A DNA stretch of 47,429 bases, from positions 1 to 47,429 of the forward strand of contig JANYEY010000023.1 of NCBI GenBank assembly GCA_025359685.1, in the 5' to 3' direction. Below are positions 6,782 to 15,500 of the stretch, piece by piece. The notes beneath the pieces were generated by a model that saw only the letters and a list, made by a program, of their open reading frames with translations, was not told the DNA's origin and searched no databases. Made by a program: the position numbers and the translations under genes. Origin of the DNA: Sphingomonadaceae bacterium (lineage in GTDB: Bacteria > Pseudomonadota > Alphaproteobacteria > Sphingomonadales > Sphingomonadaceae). Each line of letters starts with the position of its first letter. Position 1 is the first letter of the stretch.

Positions 6782-7217
6782 CGTAAAATAGCCTGGAATC
6801 ACACCCGAGAAAGTGCAGTCAAGGAAACTACTCAACGTTTTTAATTTCGTAACTATATGGTTTATATACAAAACACTTGCAAGGTTTTTGCAAAAAATTC
6901 CCACAGCTAAAATTGCGAAGGAGTCATTTGGCCGGTGAGACGGATTCGCTCTGGACTGCGTCGCGCACCAAACCGTCCGGCAAGGTAGCCCCCAATACGT
7001 ACCGAGGCAACCGTGGCCGCAGGGCGCGACCTAGCCCCTAACTTGCGGGCGAGCTTTGACCAGCCGCAATCAAGGCACGCTGGCAGCGCTGGCACGCACC
7101 AGCAGCCGCTCTTCGCAAGCTACCGTCTCGAACGATTGCTGTCCCTAGGTTGCGTTCGGGATTCGGGTTGCGCGGTCCAAAGGTGCGGGAAATTGAGTAC
7201 GCTGCCCACCCGTAACT
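6782..7217. other. Intergenic region, AT-rich then GC-rich, no supported gene
   Basis: The first 120 bp are strikingly AT-rich for this genome (AACGTTTTTAATTTCGTAAC, then TTATATACAAAACACTTGC and runs of A/T to 6900). The rest returns to genome-like composition. A 62-codon minus-strand frame (6907-7095) has no recognisable product. The AT-rich block may hold further promoter or protein-binding sites. Confidence 0.4.
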
Positions 7218-7814
7218 CTATGTCGCCCAAGGCGCGACGCGGACGTAAGTGGCGGAGCCTGCTGCATGTGCAGCCCTTACCGCCGATCCCAGCACTCCCA
7301 GCCCGTCATTCGACCTGCGCGCATCATAAGCGCAGCGCGGTGCGTCAGGGCCGCGATTAATCCGCGCCGTGATGGTGCGGTAGTGCGTGTTGAAAGGGAT
7401 GGAGCCGCTAAATGTTCGATTGGTCCCGGCATGGACAACGTCAATATCGGCGAGTTGCTGGGTGCGCGTCGCCCCGCCGACAGTGGCTTCCATCTGCATA
7501 TCGACTTTGATCCCCAAAAAGCCGCTGATGCCACCGTCCACACCGGTCGCCGGTTCAGTGCCAGTGTTTCCGATCGTTACAGTAAGATTGTAGGCTGCGC
7601 CGTCCGCACTGCGGGTTATTTCGACACGATCCAGGCCCAATTCGGCCCGGCAAGGCCCCGTTGCCGGGGCTGGAACGAGGACGCTGCGCGGCACATCGGG
7701 CGACCGTGGAATCGAACGCGGGTTAACGCTGACCGGGAGCGGATCAGCCAGAGCGCTGGAATAGACCGGCGCGAGAGCGGCAACAGCGAGCATAAGCTTA
7801 GTTTGAAGTTTCAT
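7218..7814 (-). CDS. Secreted hypothetical protein with a CARDB-like domain
   Basis: The 198-residue product has a signal peptide (MKLQTKLMLAVAALAPVYSSALA) followed by a proline-rich linker. A beta-rich domain at about residues 55-165 follows, with the pattern ITRSADGAAYNLTVTIGNTGTEPATGVDG and FSGSIPFNTHYRTITARINR, as in CARDB-type adhesion or cell-surface modules. Two cysteines (residues 55 and about 162) flank that domain and could form a disulfide. No enzymatic motif is visible. It is transcribed alone, with about 150 bp on its 5' side before the galK stop. Function is unknown. Confidence 0.65.
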   Translation of the reverse strand: MKLQTKLMLAVAALAPVYSSALADPLPVSVNPRSIPRSPDVPRSVLVPAPATGPCRAELGLDRVEITRSADGAAYNLTVTIGNTGTEPATGVDGGISGFLGIKVDMQMEATVGGATRTQQLADIDVVHAGTNRTFSGSIPFNTHYRTITARINRGPDAPRCAYDARRSNDGLGVLGSAVRAAHAAGSATYVRVAPWAT

Positions 7815-7960
7815 TTTGGTCTCCCGATTTCAGGCTAACCTATCGCGGGTGGGCCGCGCAGGCAACTGCACTGACCAGACTGCCGGATTACGGTGACAGG
7901 TGTAATTACCCCTCAACAAGTCATTACACATTCCATTCCTGCAGCCTGCCAGGCCCGGCG

Positions 7961-9112
7961 CTAAAGCAGCCGCGCGCCATGTCCTGGCACTTCGATCATC
8001 ATCTGGGGAACAGCGCCCGCCGGAGTGCGATAGCTCCGTGCAACCTCGTCGCGCAGCGCCTCGATATCGCTGCGCCGGGCGATGGCGATCACCGCGCCGC
8101 CAAAGCCCCCGCCGGTCATCCGTGCGCCGCCGCGGTTGCCCAGAAACTGCGCCATCTGCGCCGCCAACCGGTCGATCTCGGGCGTGGTGATTTCGAAATC
8201 GTCGCGCATCGAGGCATGCGAAGCGGATATCAGGCGGCCCAGCGAGGCAAGATCACCGGCGGTCAGAGCGTCTGCTGCGGCAAGCGTTCGGGCGTTTTCA
8301 GTGATGACGTGACGGGCACGGCGATAGGCGATCGGATCCATCGCCGCGCGGGCCGTCACCAGCACTGCCGGTTCGGCATCGCGCAGCGCCGGCACCTGCA
8401 TCGCCGCAGCGGCTGCTTCGCACTGCTGGCGCCGCAGGTTGTACTCGCCGTCGACCAGGCCGCGGCGAATGCCTGAATGGACGATTAGCACGGCCAGCTC
8501 CGGGTCCATTGCAACCGAGCGAGCAGAGAGGTCACGGCAATCGATCAGCACGGCGTTGCCGGCCTCGGCCCGCGCGGAGACAAGCTGGTCCATGATCCCG
8601 CACTGGCAGCCGGCATAGTGGTGCTCGGCGCTCTGCCCGGCGAGCGCCAGCGAGGTCCGATCATGACCGGGCACATCCGCAAGCGCGGCCAGCGCCAGTC
8701 CCGTCGCCACTTCGAGCGAGGCCGATGACGACAGGCCCGCGCCCTGCGGCACGTTTCCGGTAATTGCGAGATTGGCGCCAGCCAGCGCGAGCCCGCTTTC
8801 GGCAAGGGCAGCCGCAACGCCGCGGACGTAATTGCTCCAGTCCCCGGCCGGGGCATGCGGCACCGGGCTCGACAACGCGAATTCAGTGGTCTCGCCCAGG
8901 TCCAGCGCAGCAACCCGCAGCACGCCGTCCGTACGCCGCCGTGCCGCCACCAAAGTGCCGGCCCCGATCCCCATCGGCAGGACGAACCCGTCGTTATAGT
9001 CGGTATGCTCGCCGATCAGGTTGACCCGCCCCGGTGCTGCCGCAATGAGCTCGGACGCAACACCGAAGGCCGCGCGGAAGCCCGCCTCAACCTTGTCCCT
9101 GAGCGCGATCAT
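7961..9112 (-). CDS. galK: Galactokinase
   Basis: This enzyme phosphorylates alpha-D-galactose with ATP to galactose-1-phosphate in the cytoplasm (Leloir pathway). The 383-residue length is normal. The galactokinase signature GRVNLIGEHTDY lies at residues 28-39, the ATP-binding GLSSSAS at 126-132, the catalytic Asp at about 175 within CGIMDQLVS, and a C-terminal GHMP motif GARMTGGGFGGA. The ATG overlaps the galT stop by 4 bp (ATGA), so translation is coupled. It is the last gene of the alpha-galactosidase-galT-galK operon. No galE or galactose transporter is present in the window, so those functions must lie elsewhere. Confidence 0.96.
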   Translation of the reverse strand: MIALRDKVEAGFRAAFGVASELIAAAPGRVNLIGEHTDYNDGFVLPMGIGAGTLVAARRRTDGVLRVAALDLGETTEFALSSPVPHAPAGDWSNYVRGVAAALAESGLALAGANLAITGNVPQGAGLSSSASLEVATGLALAALADVPGHDRTSLALAGQSAEHHYAGCQCGIMDQLVSARAEAGNAVLIDCRDLSARSVAMDPELAVLIVHSGIRRGLVDGEYNLRRQQCEAAAAAMQVPALRDAEPAVLVTARAAMDPIAYRRARHVITENARTLAAADALTAGDLASLGRLISASHASMRDDFEITTPEIDRLAAQMAQFLGNRGGARMTGGGFGGAVIAIARRSDIEALRDEVARSYRTPAGAVPQMMIEVPGHGARLL

Positions 9113-10125
9113 GCCCGCACCTCGCGCAGCCGCGCGGCAGCTTGTTCGGGCGTGATGTCGCGCTGCGCCTCGGCCAGCATCTCATAGCCGACCATGAATT
9201 TCTTGATCGTGGCAGAGCGGAGCAGCGGCGGATAGAAATGCGCGTGAAGCTGCCATTCGGGATGCGCTGCGCCATCGAACGGCGCGCCGTGCCAGCCCAT
9301 CGAATAGGGAAAACTAGTGTTGAACAAGGCGTCGTAGCAGCGGGTCAGCGCGCCTATCGCGCGGGCCAGATCGGCGCGCCGCGCCGGGTTAAGTTCGGGC
9401 AGGCGCTGCACAGCAAAGCGCGGCAAGAGCAGCGTTTCGAACGGCCACTTGGCCCAGTAAGGTACGATGGCCAGCCAGCTTTCGGTCTCGATCACGCTGC
9501 GCGGGCCGCCGGCTTCGCGCGCGGCCACTTCGAGCAGGATCGCGCGGCCCGTGTCCTGCCACCACTGGCCTTGGGTGCGGTGCTCGGCCGCGGGTAGCTG
9601 CGGCAGCATGTCAGTCGCCCAGATCTGGCCGTGCGGGTGCGGGTTGGAACAGCCCATGATCGCGCCCTTGTTCTCGAAGATCTGGACCCAGGCATGGCGG
9701 CTGCCAAGATCGGCCGCTTCGGCGCACCAGCAATCGACCACCGCGGCAATCTCGGCATCGGCCAGATCGGGCAAAGTGCGAGCATGGTCGGGCGAGAAGC
9801 AGATCACCCGCGCTTCACCCCGCGCCGGAGCCGAACGAAACAGCGCATCTTCGCCGTCTGCGCCGGCCGGAACATCGGCCTGCAAGGCTGGAAAGTCGTT
9901 CGCGAAGACGAAGGGCCCTGGGTAGTCCGGATTGCCCTCGCCATTCGCGCGAGTGTTGCCGGGGCACAGGTAGCACGCCGGATCGTAGGACGGCGCAGCA
10001 CTACCTGCGCCTGCGTCTTCCTCGCCCAACCAAGGCCGCTGGGTGCGTTGTGGCGAGACGAGGATCCACTCGTCACCCAGCGGGTCATAACGGCGATGCG
10101 AATGCTGGTCTGGATCAAAGGTCAT
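9109..10125 (-). CDS. galT: Galactose-1-phosphate uridylyltransferase
   Basis: This enzyme exchanges UMP between UDP-glucose and galactose-1-phosphate, giving UDP-galactose and glucose-1-phosphate. The 338-residue product shows the GalT N-terminus RRYDPLGDEWILVSPQRTQRPW, a Cys pair at 51 and 54 (CYLC, metal site), and the active-site NPHPHGQIW at 161-169, in which the second His (165) is the nucleophile. It overlaps the alpha-galactosidase stop by 11 bp on its 5' side and galK by 4 bp on its 3' side. It is therefore the middle gene of a tightly packed operon that takes alpha-galactosides to sugar phosphates. Confidence 0.96.
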   Translation of the reverse strand: MTFDPDQHSHRRYDPLGDEWILVSPQRTQRPWLGEEDAGAGSAAPSYDPACYLCPGNTRANGEGNPDYPGPFVFANDFPALQADVPAGADGEDALFRSAPARGEARVICFSPDHARTLPDLADAEIAAVVDCWCAEAADLGSRHAWVQIFENKGAIMGCSNPHPHGQIWATDMLPQLPAAEHRTQGQWWQDTGRAILLEVAAREAGGPRSVIETESWLAIVPYWAKWPFETLLLPRFAVQRLPELNPARRADLARAIGALTRCYDALFNTSFPYSMGWHGAPFDGAAHPEWQLHAHFYPPLLRSATIKKFMVGYEMLAEAQRDITPEQAAARLREVRA

Positions 10126-12199
10126 CGGCTTTTCCGTGATAAATTGCCGCGCGCTCGGCGTGCATGGGCGGGATTGGCAAGCCGTGCCGGGTCAGCCAGC
10201 TTGCCGCATAGCGTTCTGGTTCCTCCGCTCGGTCCGGTCCGGTCCGCCGGACCGAATAAGCCCGGCCGGGGATGACGAACGGCAGCCGGACGGGTGGCGC
10301 AAAGCGCTGGCGCGAGGGCGTGCTGCGGTAGACGATCAGCACCCATTCCTCAGCGCTGCCCGCCGCGTGCCAGGTCAGGCCATCCTCGCAGGTTCCGCCC
10401 CACACTTCGGCATGCAGCAGGTGGCGCCAGGCCTTGTAGAACGCGATCCACTGCGCCACGCGCGCGGTCTCATCCGCATCGAGTTTGCCAAGGTTGAGTT
10501 CAACCCCCAGGTGCCCTTGCAGCGCAACTGCCGCGCGAAAATCGAGGGTCGAGCGCCGCCCGGTGGTGTGCGCCGGTGATGCCCCGATGTGTGCGCCCAT
10601 CAATTCGGGCGGGAGGAATTGGAGGAAGCCGCGCTGGATCTCGATCCGCGACAGGGCGTCGATATTATCGCTCGCCCAGAAACGTTGGACGTAAGGCAGC
10701 ACCCCCATGTCGATCCGCCCGCCGCCGCCCGCACAGCTTTCGATCTCGACTTGCGGAAAAGCGCTGCGCAGCCGCGCCAGCAAGGCGTAGAACGCCAAAG
10801 TCTGGCGCCGGAACGCCGCGCGGCCAGTGGCATCACCCGCCGCCACAAGATCGCGGTTGTGATCCCATTTGATGTAGGCAACCGGCACTTCGCGCAGCAC
10901 CACCGCGATCGTCTCGAACAGGTAATCGCTCACCTCGGCCCGCGTCAGGTCGAGCACCAGCTGGTTGCGGCTCAATTGCAGCGGCCGCCCGGCAAGCTGC
11001 AGCGCCCATTCGGGATGCGTGCGGTAGAGCTCGCTGTCCGGGTTGACCATTTCCGGCTCGAACCACAGCCCGAACTCCATGCCCAGACCAGTTACGAGCT
11101 GCGCGAGCGGGAGCAGCCCATTGGGGTACTTGGCCGCATCGGGCCACCAGTCACCCAGCGAGCCGGTATCGTCATTGCGGCGATGGAACCAGCCATCATC
11201 GAGCACGAAGCGTTCGATCCCCAGCGCTGCGGCGCGATCCGCAAGATCCCGCAGCGCGGCCTCATCGTGATCGAAATAGCAGCCTTCCCAGGTGTTGAAG
11301 TGCACCGGACGCGGGGCGCGTGCACCGCCGGGCCACGAGACGATCGCGCGCGCCGCCGCATGGAAGTTGCGTGCCGCCCCTTGCCAGCCTGCACCCGAAC
11401 AGGAGGCGAGCACTTGCGGCGCCTCCACCGAAGCGCCCGGTTCCAGCCGCAGTTCGCCCGGGGCGAGAGCCACGCCGAATTGCCACTGCCGCCCGCCGTC
11501 GTCGCACCATTCTATTTCCTGGGTGTGATTGCCGGACCAAGCGAGCTGTGCGGCATAGGCCGTACCGCGGTGCTCGGTCGTGCTGTCCTCGGCCGCGACC
11601 GCCCCGGGGAAGGCATTGTGCGAGGTCAGCCCGCGGCGATTGGTGCGTGACCAGGTGGCGAGGCCGAGCCGGTCTTCGCGCGATTCGAATTCACCGGCAT
11701 GGCGCCCCCCGAAATAGCGAATTCGCTGCGCCGCTGGGGGCAGCGGCAGGACCGCGCTGGCTAGCCACTGCACGTCGAGCGGCGCGGTACCATGGTTGGT
11801 GAGCCGGGTGCGGCAGGCCAGGACATCCGTGACGGGGTCGAGCGCCAGTTGCAGTTCGACCCCGATCCCGGCGATTTCGTCGCCCAGACTGATGGCCAAG
11901 GCACCCTCTTTCTGCTCGATTCCCGTGGTCTGCAGCGCCAGCGTGAAATCCCGGCCGCCACGGTGAGCTTCAAGTGCGCTGCGCCCGAACCAGCCGAGCC
12001 CGCCGCCGGGAAAGACCGAGAGCCGGGCCGGAGGATCGAGATGCAAGCCAAGGTGCCAGCCCTGTTCGCCAAGCGCCGGACCGGGCAGCATATCGCCCTC
12101 CAGCCGCGGCCCCCAATAGCGCCACAGTGGCGGGCCTGCGTCGGCGCATTCGAGGAGCAGCGAGCTGCCGTGCCCATGCAACCAGTAACGCTGGGTCAT
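10115..12199 (-). CDS. Alpha-galactosidase, glycoside hydrolase family 36
   Basis: The 694-residue product has the GH36 layout: an N-terminal beta-sandwich (1-290), a TIM-barrel catalytic domain (about 300-610) and a C-terminal beta domain. The barrel shows NTWEGCYFDHDE at 302-313, FVLDDGWF at 331-338, LWFEPEMVNPDS, and the nucleophile Asp446 in YIKWDHNRD. The acid/base Asp511 lies in FWASDNIDALSRI, after ESCAGGGGRIDMG. It has no signal peptide and so acts in the cytoplasm on imported melibiose- or raffinose-type sugars, releasing galactose for GalK and GalT. The start ATG at 12199 has GGGAGGAAG upstream. It begins the operon, 147 bp from the preceding lipoprotein gene. Confidence 0.93.
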   Translation of the reverse strand: MTQRYWLHGHGSSLLLECADAGPPLWRYWGPRLEGDMLPGPALGEQGWHLGLHLDPPARLSVFPGGGLGWFGRSALEAHRGGRDFTLALQTTGIEQKEGALAISLGDEIAGIGVELQLALDPVTDVLACRTRLTNHGTAPLDVQWLASAVLPLPPAAQRIRYFGGRHAGEFESREDRLGLATWSRTNRRGLTSHNAFPGAVAAEDSTTEHRGTAYAAQLAWSGNHTQEIEWCDDGGRQWQFGVALAPGELRLEPGASVEAPQVLASCSGAGWQGAARNFHAAARAIVSWPGGARAPRPVHFNTWEGCYFDHDEAALRDLADRAAALGIERFVLDDGWFHRRNDDTGSLGDWWPDAAKYPNGLLPLAQLVTGLGMEFGLWFEPEMVNPDSELYRTHPEWALQLAGRPLQLSRNQLVLDLTRAEVSDYLFETIAVVLREVPVAYIKWDHNRDLVAAGDATGRAAFRRQTLAFYALLARLRSAFPQVEIESCAGGGGRIDMGVLPYVQRFWASDNIDALSRIEIQRGFLQFLPPELMGAHIGASPAHTTGRRSTLDFRAAVALQGHLGVELNLGKLDADETARVAQWIAFYKAWRHLLHAEVWGGTCEDGLTWHAAGSAEEWVLIVYRSTPSRQRFAPPVRLPFVIPGRAYSVRRTGPDRAEEPERYAASWLTRHGLPIPPMHAERAAIYHGKADDL

Positions 12200-12346
12200 C
12201 GGACTGCTTCCTCCCTGCCGGCGGAATTCCCGGCCGCGCCCCGCCAGCGCTGCCTGTATTCGGCTCCAGCGTCAATCTGGGCCGCGCGTTACCGCCATTT
12301 TGTGCACTCGCATCGGTGAATTCGTATGGAACCGGCTTATGCGCAG

Positions 12347-12553
12347 TCAGCGGCTCGTTGCCGCATCCGCCGCGTCGCCGCTTGGCAGCACACCCGCCGC
12401 AGCGGCATCGCTGGCGGCGGCGGCAAGGTCCTTATCGATCTTCGTGGCCTTGCTCTCAAGCTTGTGCTGCGCGTCCTGATAGCGCTCGTCGAATGACTGC
12501 CGGTGGCAGCCCGCCAGCAGGACCAGAGCAAGTGCGGCGAACCTGCGAGACAT
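12347..12553 (-). CDS. Small lipoprotein translationally coupled to tamB
   Basis: The 68-residue product has a lipoprotein signal (ALALVLLAGC, lipidated Cys16) followed by a short helical, charged region (RYQDAQHKLESKATKIDKDLAA) and an Ala/Asp tail. The ATG at 12553 overlaps the tamB TGA by one base (TGATG). A TTG three bases upstream is an alternative start. No family is recognised. Its position at the end of tamA-tamB suggests an accessory lipoprotein of that assembly system, but this is inference. The following 147 bp up to the alpha-galactosidase start may hold a promoter for the galactose operon. Confidence 0.75.
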   Translation of the reverse strand: MSRRFAALALVLLAGCHRQSFDERYQDAQHKLESKATKIDKDLAAAASDAAAAGVLPSGDAADAATSR

Positions 12554-15500
12554 CAATAGCGTTTCCGGTAGCGGACATTGAAACTGGTCACCCCCGAACC
12601 GCCAGCTTCGCTGAGGATCGATAGCACCGGGCTCAAGCTTACCTCGATCCTCGTCGCGGTAAAGCCGCGCGCGTCGGTGATCACTTCCAGATACACATTG
12701 TTCGAAATATAGCGCCCCGCCGCGATCGCGGTACCGCGCCCGCTGGATTCATCGGGCGAAAGGATACGCAGCCGCGAAATCCCCGTCGCCGCGCGCAGCT
12801 TGCCCAACGGATTGAGCCCGCCGCTGCCCCCGCGCAGGGAATTGAGCGAGGCGGCCAGCTGGATCGCCTGAATCGGCGAGAGCTGACCAATCGAATTGCC
12901 GAACAGGATCCGCGAGAGCAACTCGTCCGAAGGCAGCGAGGGACTTGAAGTGAAATTGATCTGCGGATTGACCGCGCGCCCGTTGGCGGTCAGCGTGATG
13001 TCCACGCCATCAATCGACTCGCTTGCCGACAGCGCAATCTGCGGATCGCTCAGCATCCCGCCAGTGAAGATCAGCCGTCCGTCTTGCAGCTCGAACTGCC
13101 GCCCGGCAAAGCCCAAGGTGCCGCGCACCAGAGTGACATCGCCCGAAACGAGCGGATTGGTGTTGGTGCCGATGACATGGAGATCGGCCCGCCATTCGCT
13201 GTCGAGCCCCATCCCGGTAACGAACAGCTGGTTCGGCGCGGTCAGATCAAGATCGAGCCGCACGCCCTCGAGCAAGCTGCCGCGCGGGATAGCAGGTTCG
13301 TTACCGGTGATCCGCGGGCGGCCACGCGGCGTTTTGAAGCGCACCCCGGTCAGCTGCGGCACTTCTGAAGCCCCCTGCCGGACCAGCTCATAGCGCGTTT
13401 CGGGAAGCAGCAGCTTGCCCGATAGCAGCGCCGTCTCGCCCGCCCGCTTGCTCAGCCGCAACTTGCCAGTGGCTGACGATGACAAGGCATCGCTGCGGGC
13501 CAGCCGCGCATTGGCGAGGTCAAAGCTCATGTCCATCGGATAGCCCTCGGCTGCGGCCAGGCTGAAAAAACCGGTCCCCGAAATCTTGCCCGATCCCGCC
13601 ACGGCATTGAACTGTTCGACCTGCAGCCGGTTGCCGGCGAAATGCCCAGCCAGCGCCATACTGGTAAACCGCGTACCGTAGGTCTGGTTCTCGTAAGTCA
13701 GGTTCTCGCCGCGGACGATCCCGGCGAGCTGGGGCTCACGTAGCCGCCCGGAAAAGTCCGCGCCCACCGCGATCGGGCCGGTCAGCAGCTGATCGGGCTG
13801 GCCGACGAACGACCACAGCGTATCGGCAGGACCATTATAACGGATGCCCCCGCCGAGCGGTGCCGCCGTCACCCGGTTGACCCAGTTGCCCGCGCCCGGC
13901 CCCAGCGGGCGCAACGAGGCGACCAGTCGCCCGATTACCGCGCCGCGCTCGCGGATCACCGCGCGGCCCTCGCCGCCATCGGCGAGCAGCTTGCCGACGA
14001 AGTTGATATCGACCGGCTGGCTGACTGCTGCGGCGGTGGTTCGCGAGAAGCTGTCGATGCTCAGCCGCGCATCGGCGCGCGGGAAAGCGCCAGCACTCGG
14101 CAGGTCGAAATCGAGCGAACCGGTCGCCTTGCCACCGATGCCGTAGCCCGGGAGGAAGGCGTTGAGCAGCGCCATATCGAGCCGGTCCATCCGGCTTTCG
14201 AGCTTCAGCCCGGCGCCATATTTGCCCGCGAGCCGCAGGCTGCCCTGACCGAAATCGAAGCGCGTCGGGAGCAGTTCATACCCGTCGCGCGAGAGGATAA
14301 CCCGCGCCAGGCTGGCGGTGCGGAAGGCGATCCCGCGCACGCGCCCGTCGAGCGCCGCGCGCCACAGGTTGGGCTCAAGCTGGGCATTGCCGGCGAGCTT
14401 GAACGGCACGCCGTTGACCCCTTCGGCAACGAACTTCGCCGTGCCGCGCCCATCGCGGTAGTCCACCTGCGCGCGTGCGGCGGTGAAGTTGAAGGCACGG
14501 ATCCGGGTCTGCGCCAGCTGCACATCGGCGACCACCCAAGGCTTGGCATAAAGCACCACGCGCGCATCGACGATCGCGCTGCCGATGGCGAGTTGTGCGG
14601 GGCCCGGCAGCACGGTGTTGTTGGCGCGCAGGTTGACCAGCGCTTCCTGATAACGCCCAGCCGCGCCGAGCCGGATCACCCCGGCGAGCCCGCGCCCATT
14701 GGCATCGAGCTGCCCCGCAAACGGCCCGGCGGGCGTACGCTGAATGCGCCCCGTAAAGCCAATCCCGGCCAGATCGCCCTTGTTGATCTGCAGCGCCAGG
14801 GCTTTGCCTTGGAGTAGGGTAACATCGGCGCTGAGCGGGCCGTAGTCGGTCTGCCCCGTGGCGTTGAAGCGGTAACCGCCACCCGTGCCGAGGATTTCGG
14901 CACGCACCCCGGCCAAGCCGATCCCGAAGCCGGGGTTCTTCGCCAAAAGCACCGCGCGCGGCTGCGCCAGGGTTCCGGTCAGCTCCAGCGCAAGCGGCCC
15001 ATAACGCAGCGAATGGCCGGTAGCCGCAAGCGTGATCCGGCCAGCATCGTAAGTGCCGCGTCCGTCGAACACCTGCAATTCAGGCGCAGACACGCGGACC
15101 CGCGAGAAGTGGACGATCCCGTCCGGACCATAGAGCAGCTTGCTCGACCCGGTCATGTTGCCGCCGAGCAGGTCCTTGACACTCTGGTTGGTGAGCTGGG
15201 TCGAACGCGCGCGAACCGTGCCGGTCAGCGTGAACCCCTGCGGCCCGTGCTTGAGATCGGCAGTGGTCTGGACCGCAAAAGTGCCGACACTGTCGACCCG
15301 GTAATTGTTGATCCGCCCCTCAAACGCTCCGGTGTACAGACCCTTGGCTGTATCGGCGAGCAGCACCGCCTTGGCATCGACCCGATCCGACTTGATCTTC
15401 ATGTTGTCTGACAGGATCCGGGTGCCCTGCACTGCGAGGTCGCCGCTCACCTGCACATTGGTGAGCGTCCCCCCGGCCACACTATCGAGCCCGCCAATTC

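Noticed and set aside
6907..7095. 62-codon minus-strand open frame
   Set aside because: No recognisable product, no ribosome-binding site and composition like non-coding shadow frames.
10589..11650. 353-codon plus-strand open frame opposite the alpha-galactosidase
   Set aside because: Shadow frame of the GH36 barrel region, which has all catalytic motifs on the minus strand.
12200..12346. TTGACG-17-CAGCGC as a promoter for the galactose operon
   Set aside because: The -10 element is too far from consensus; a promoter in this gap is likely but cannot be placed.
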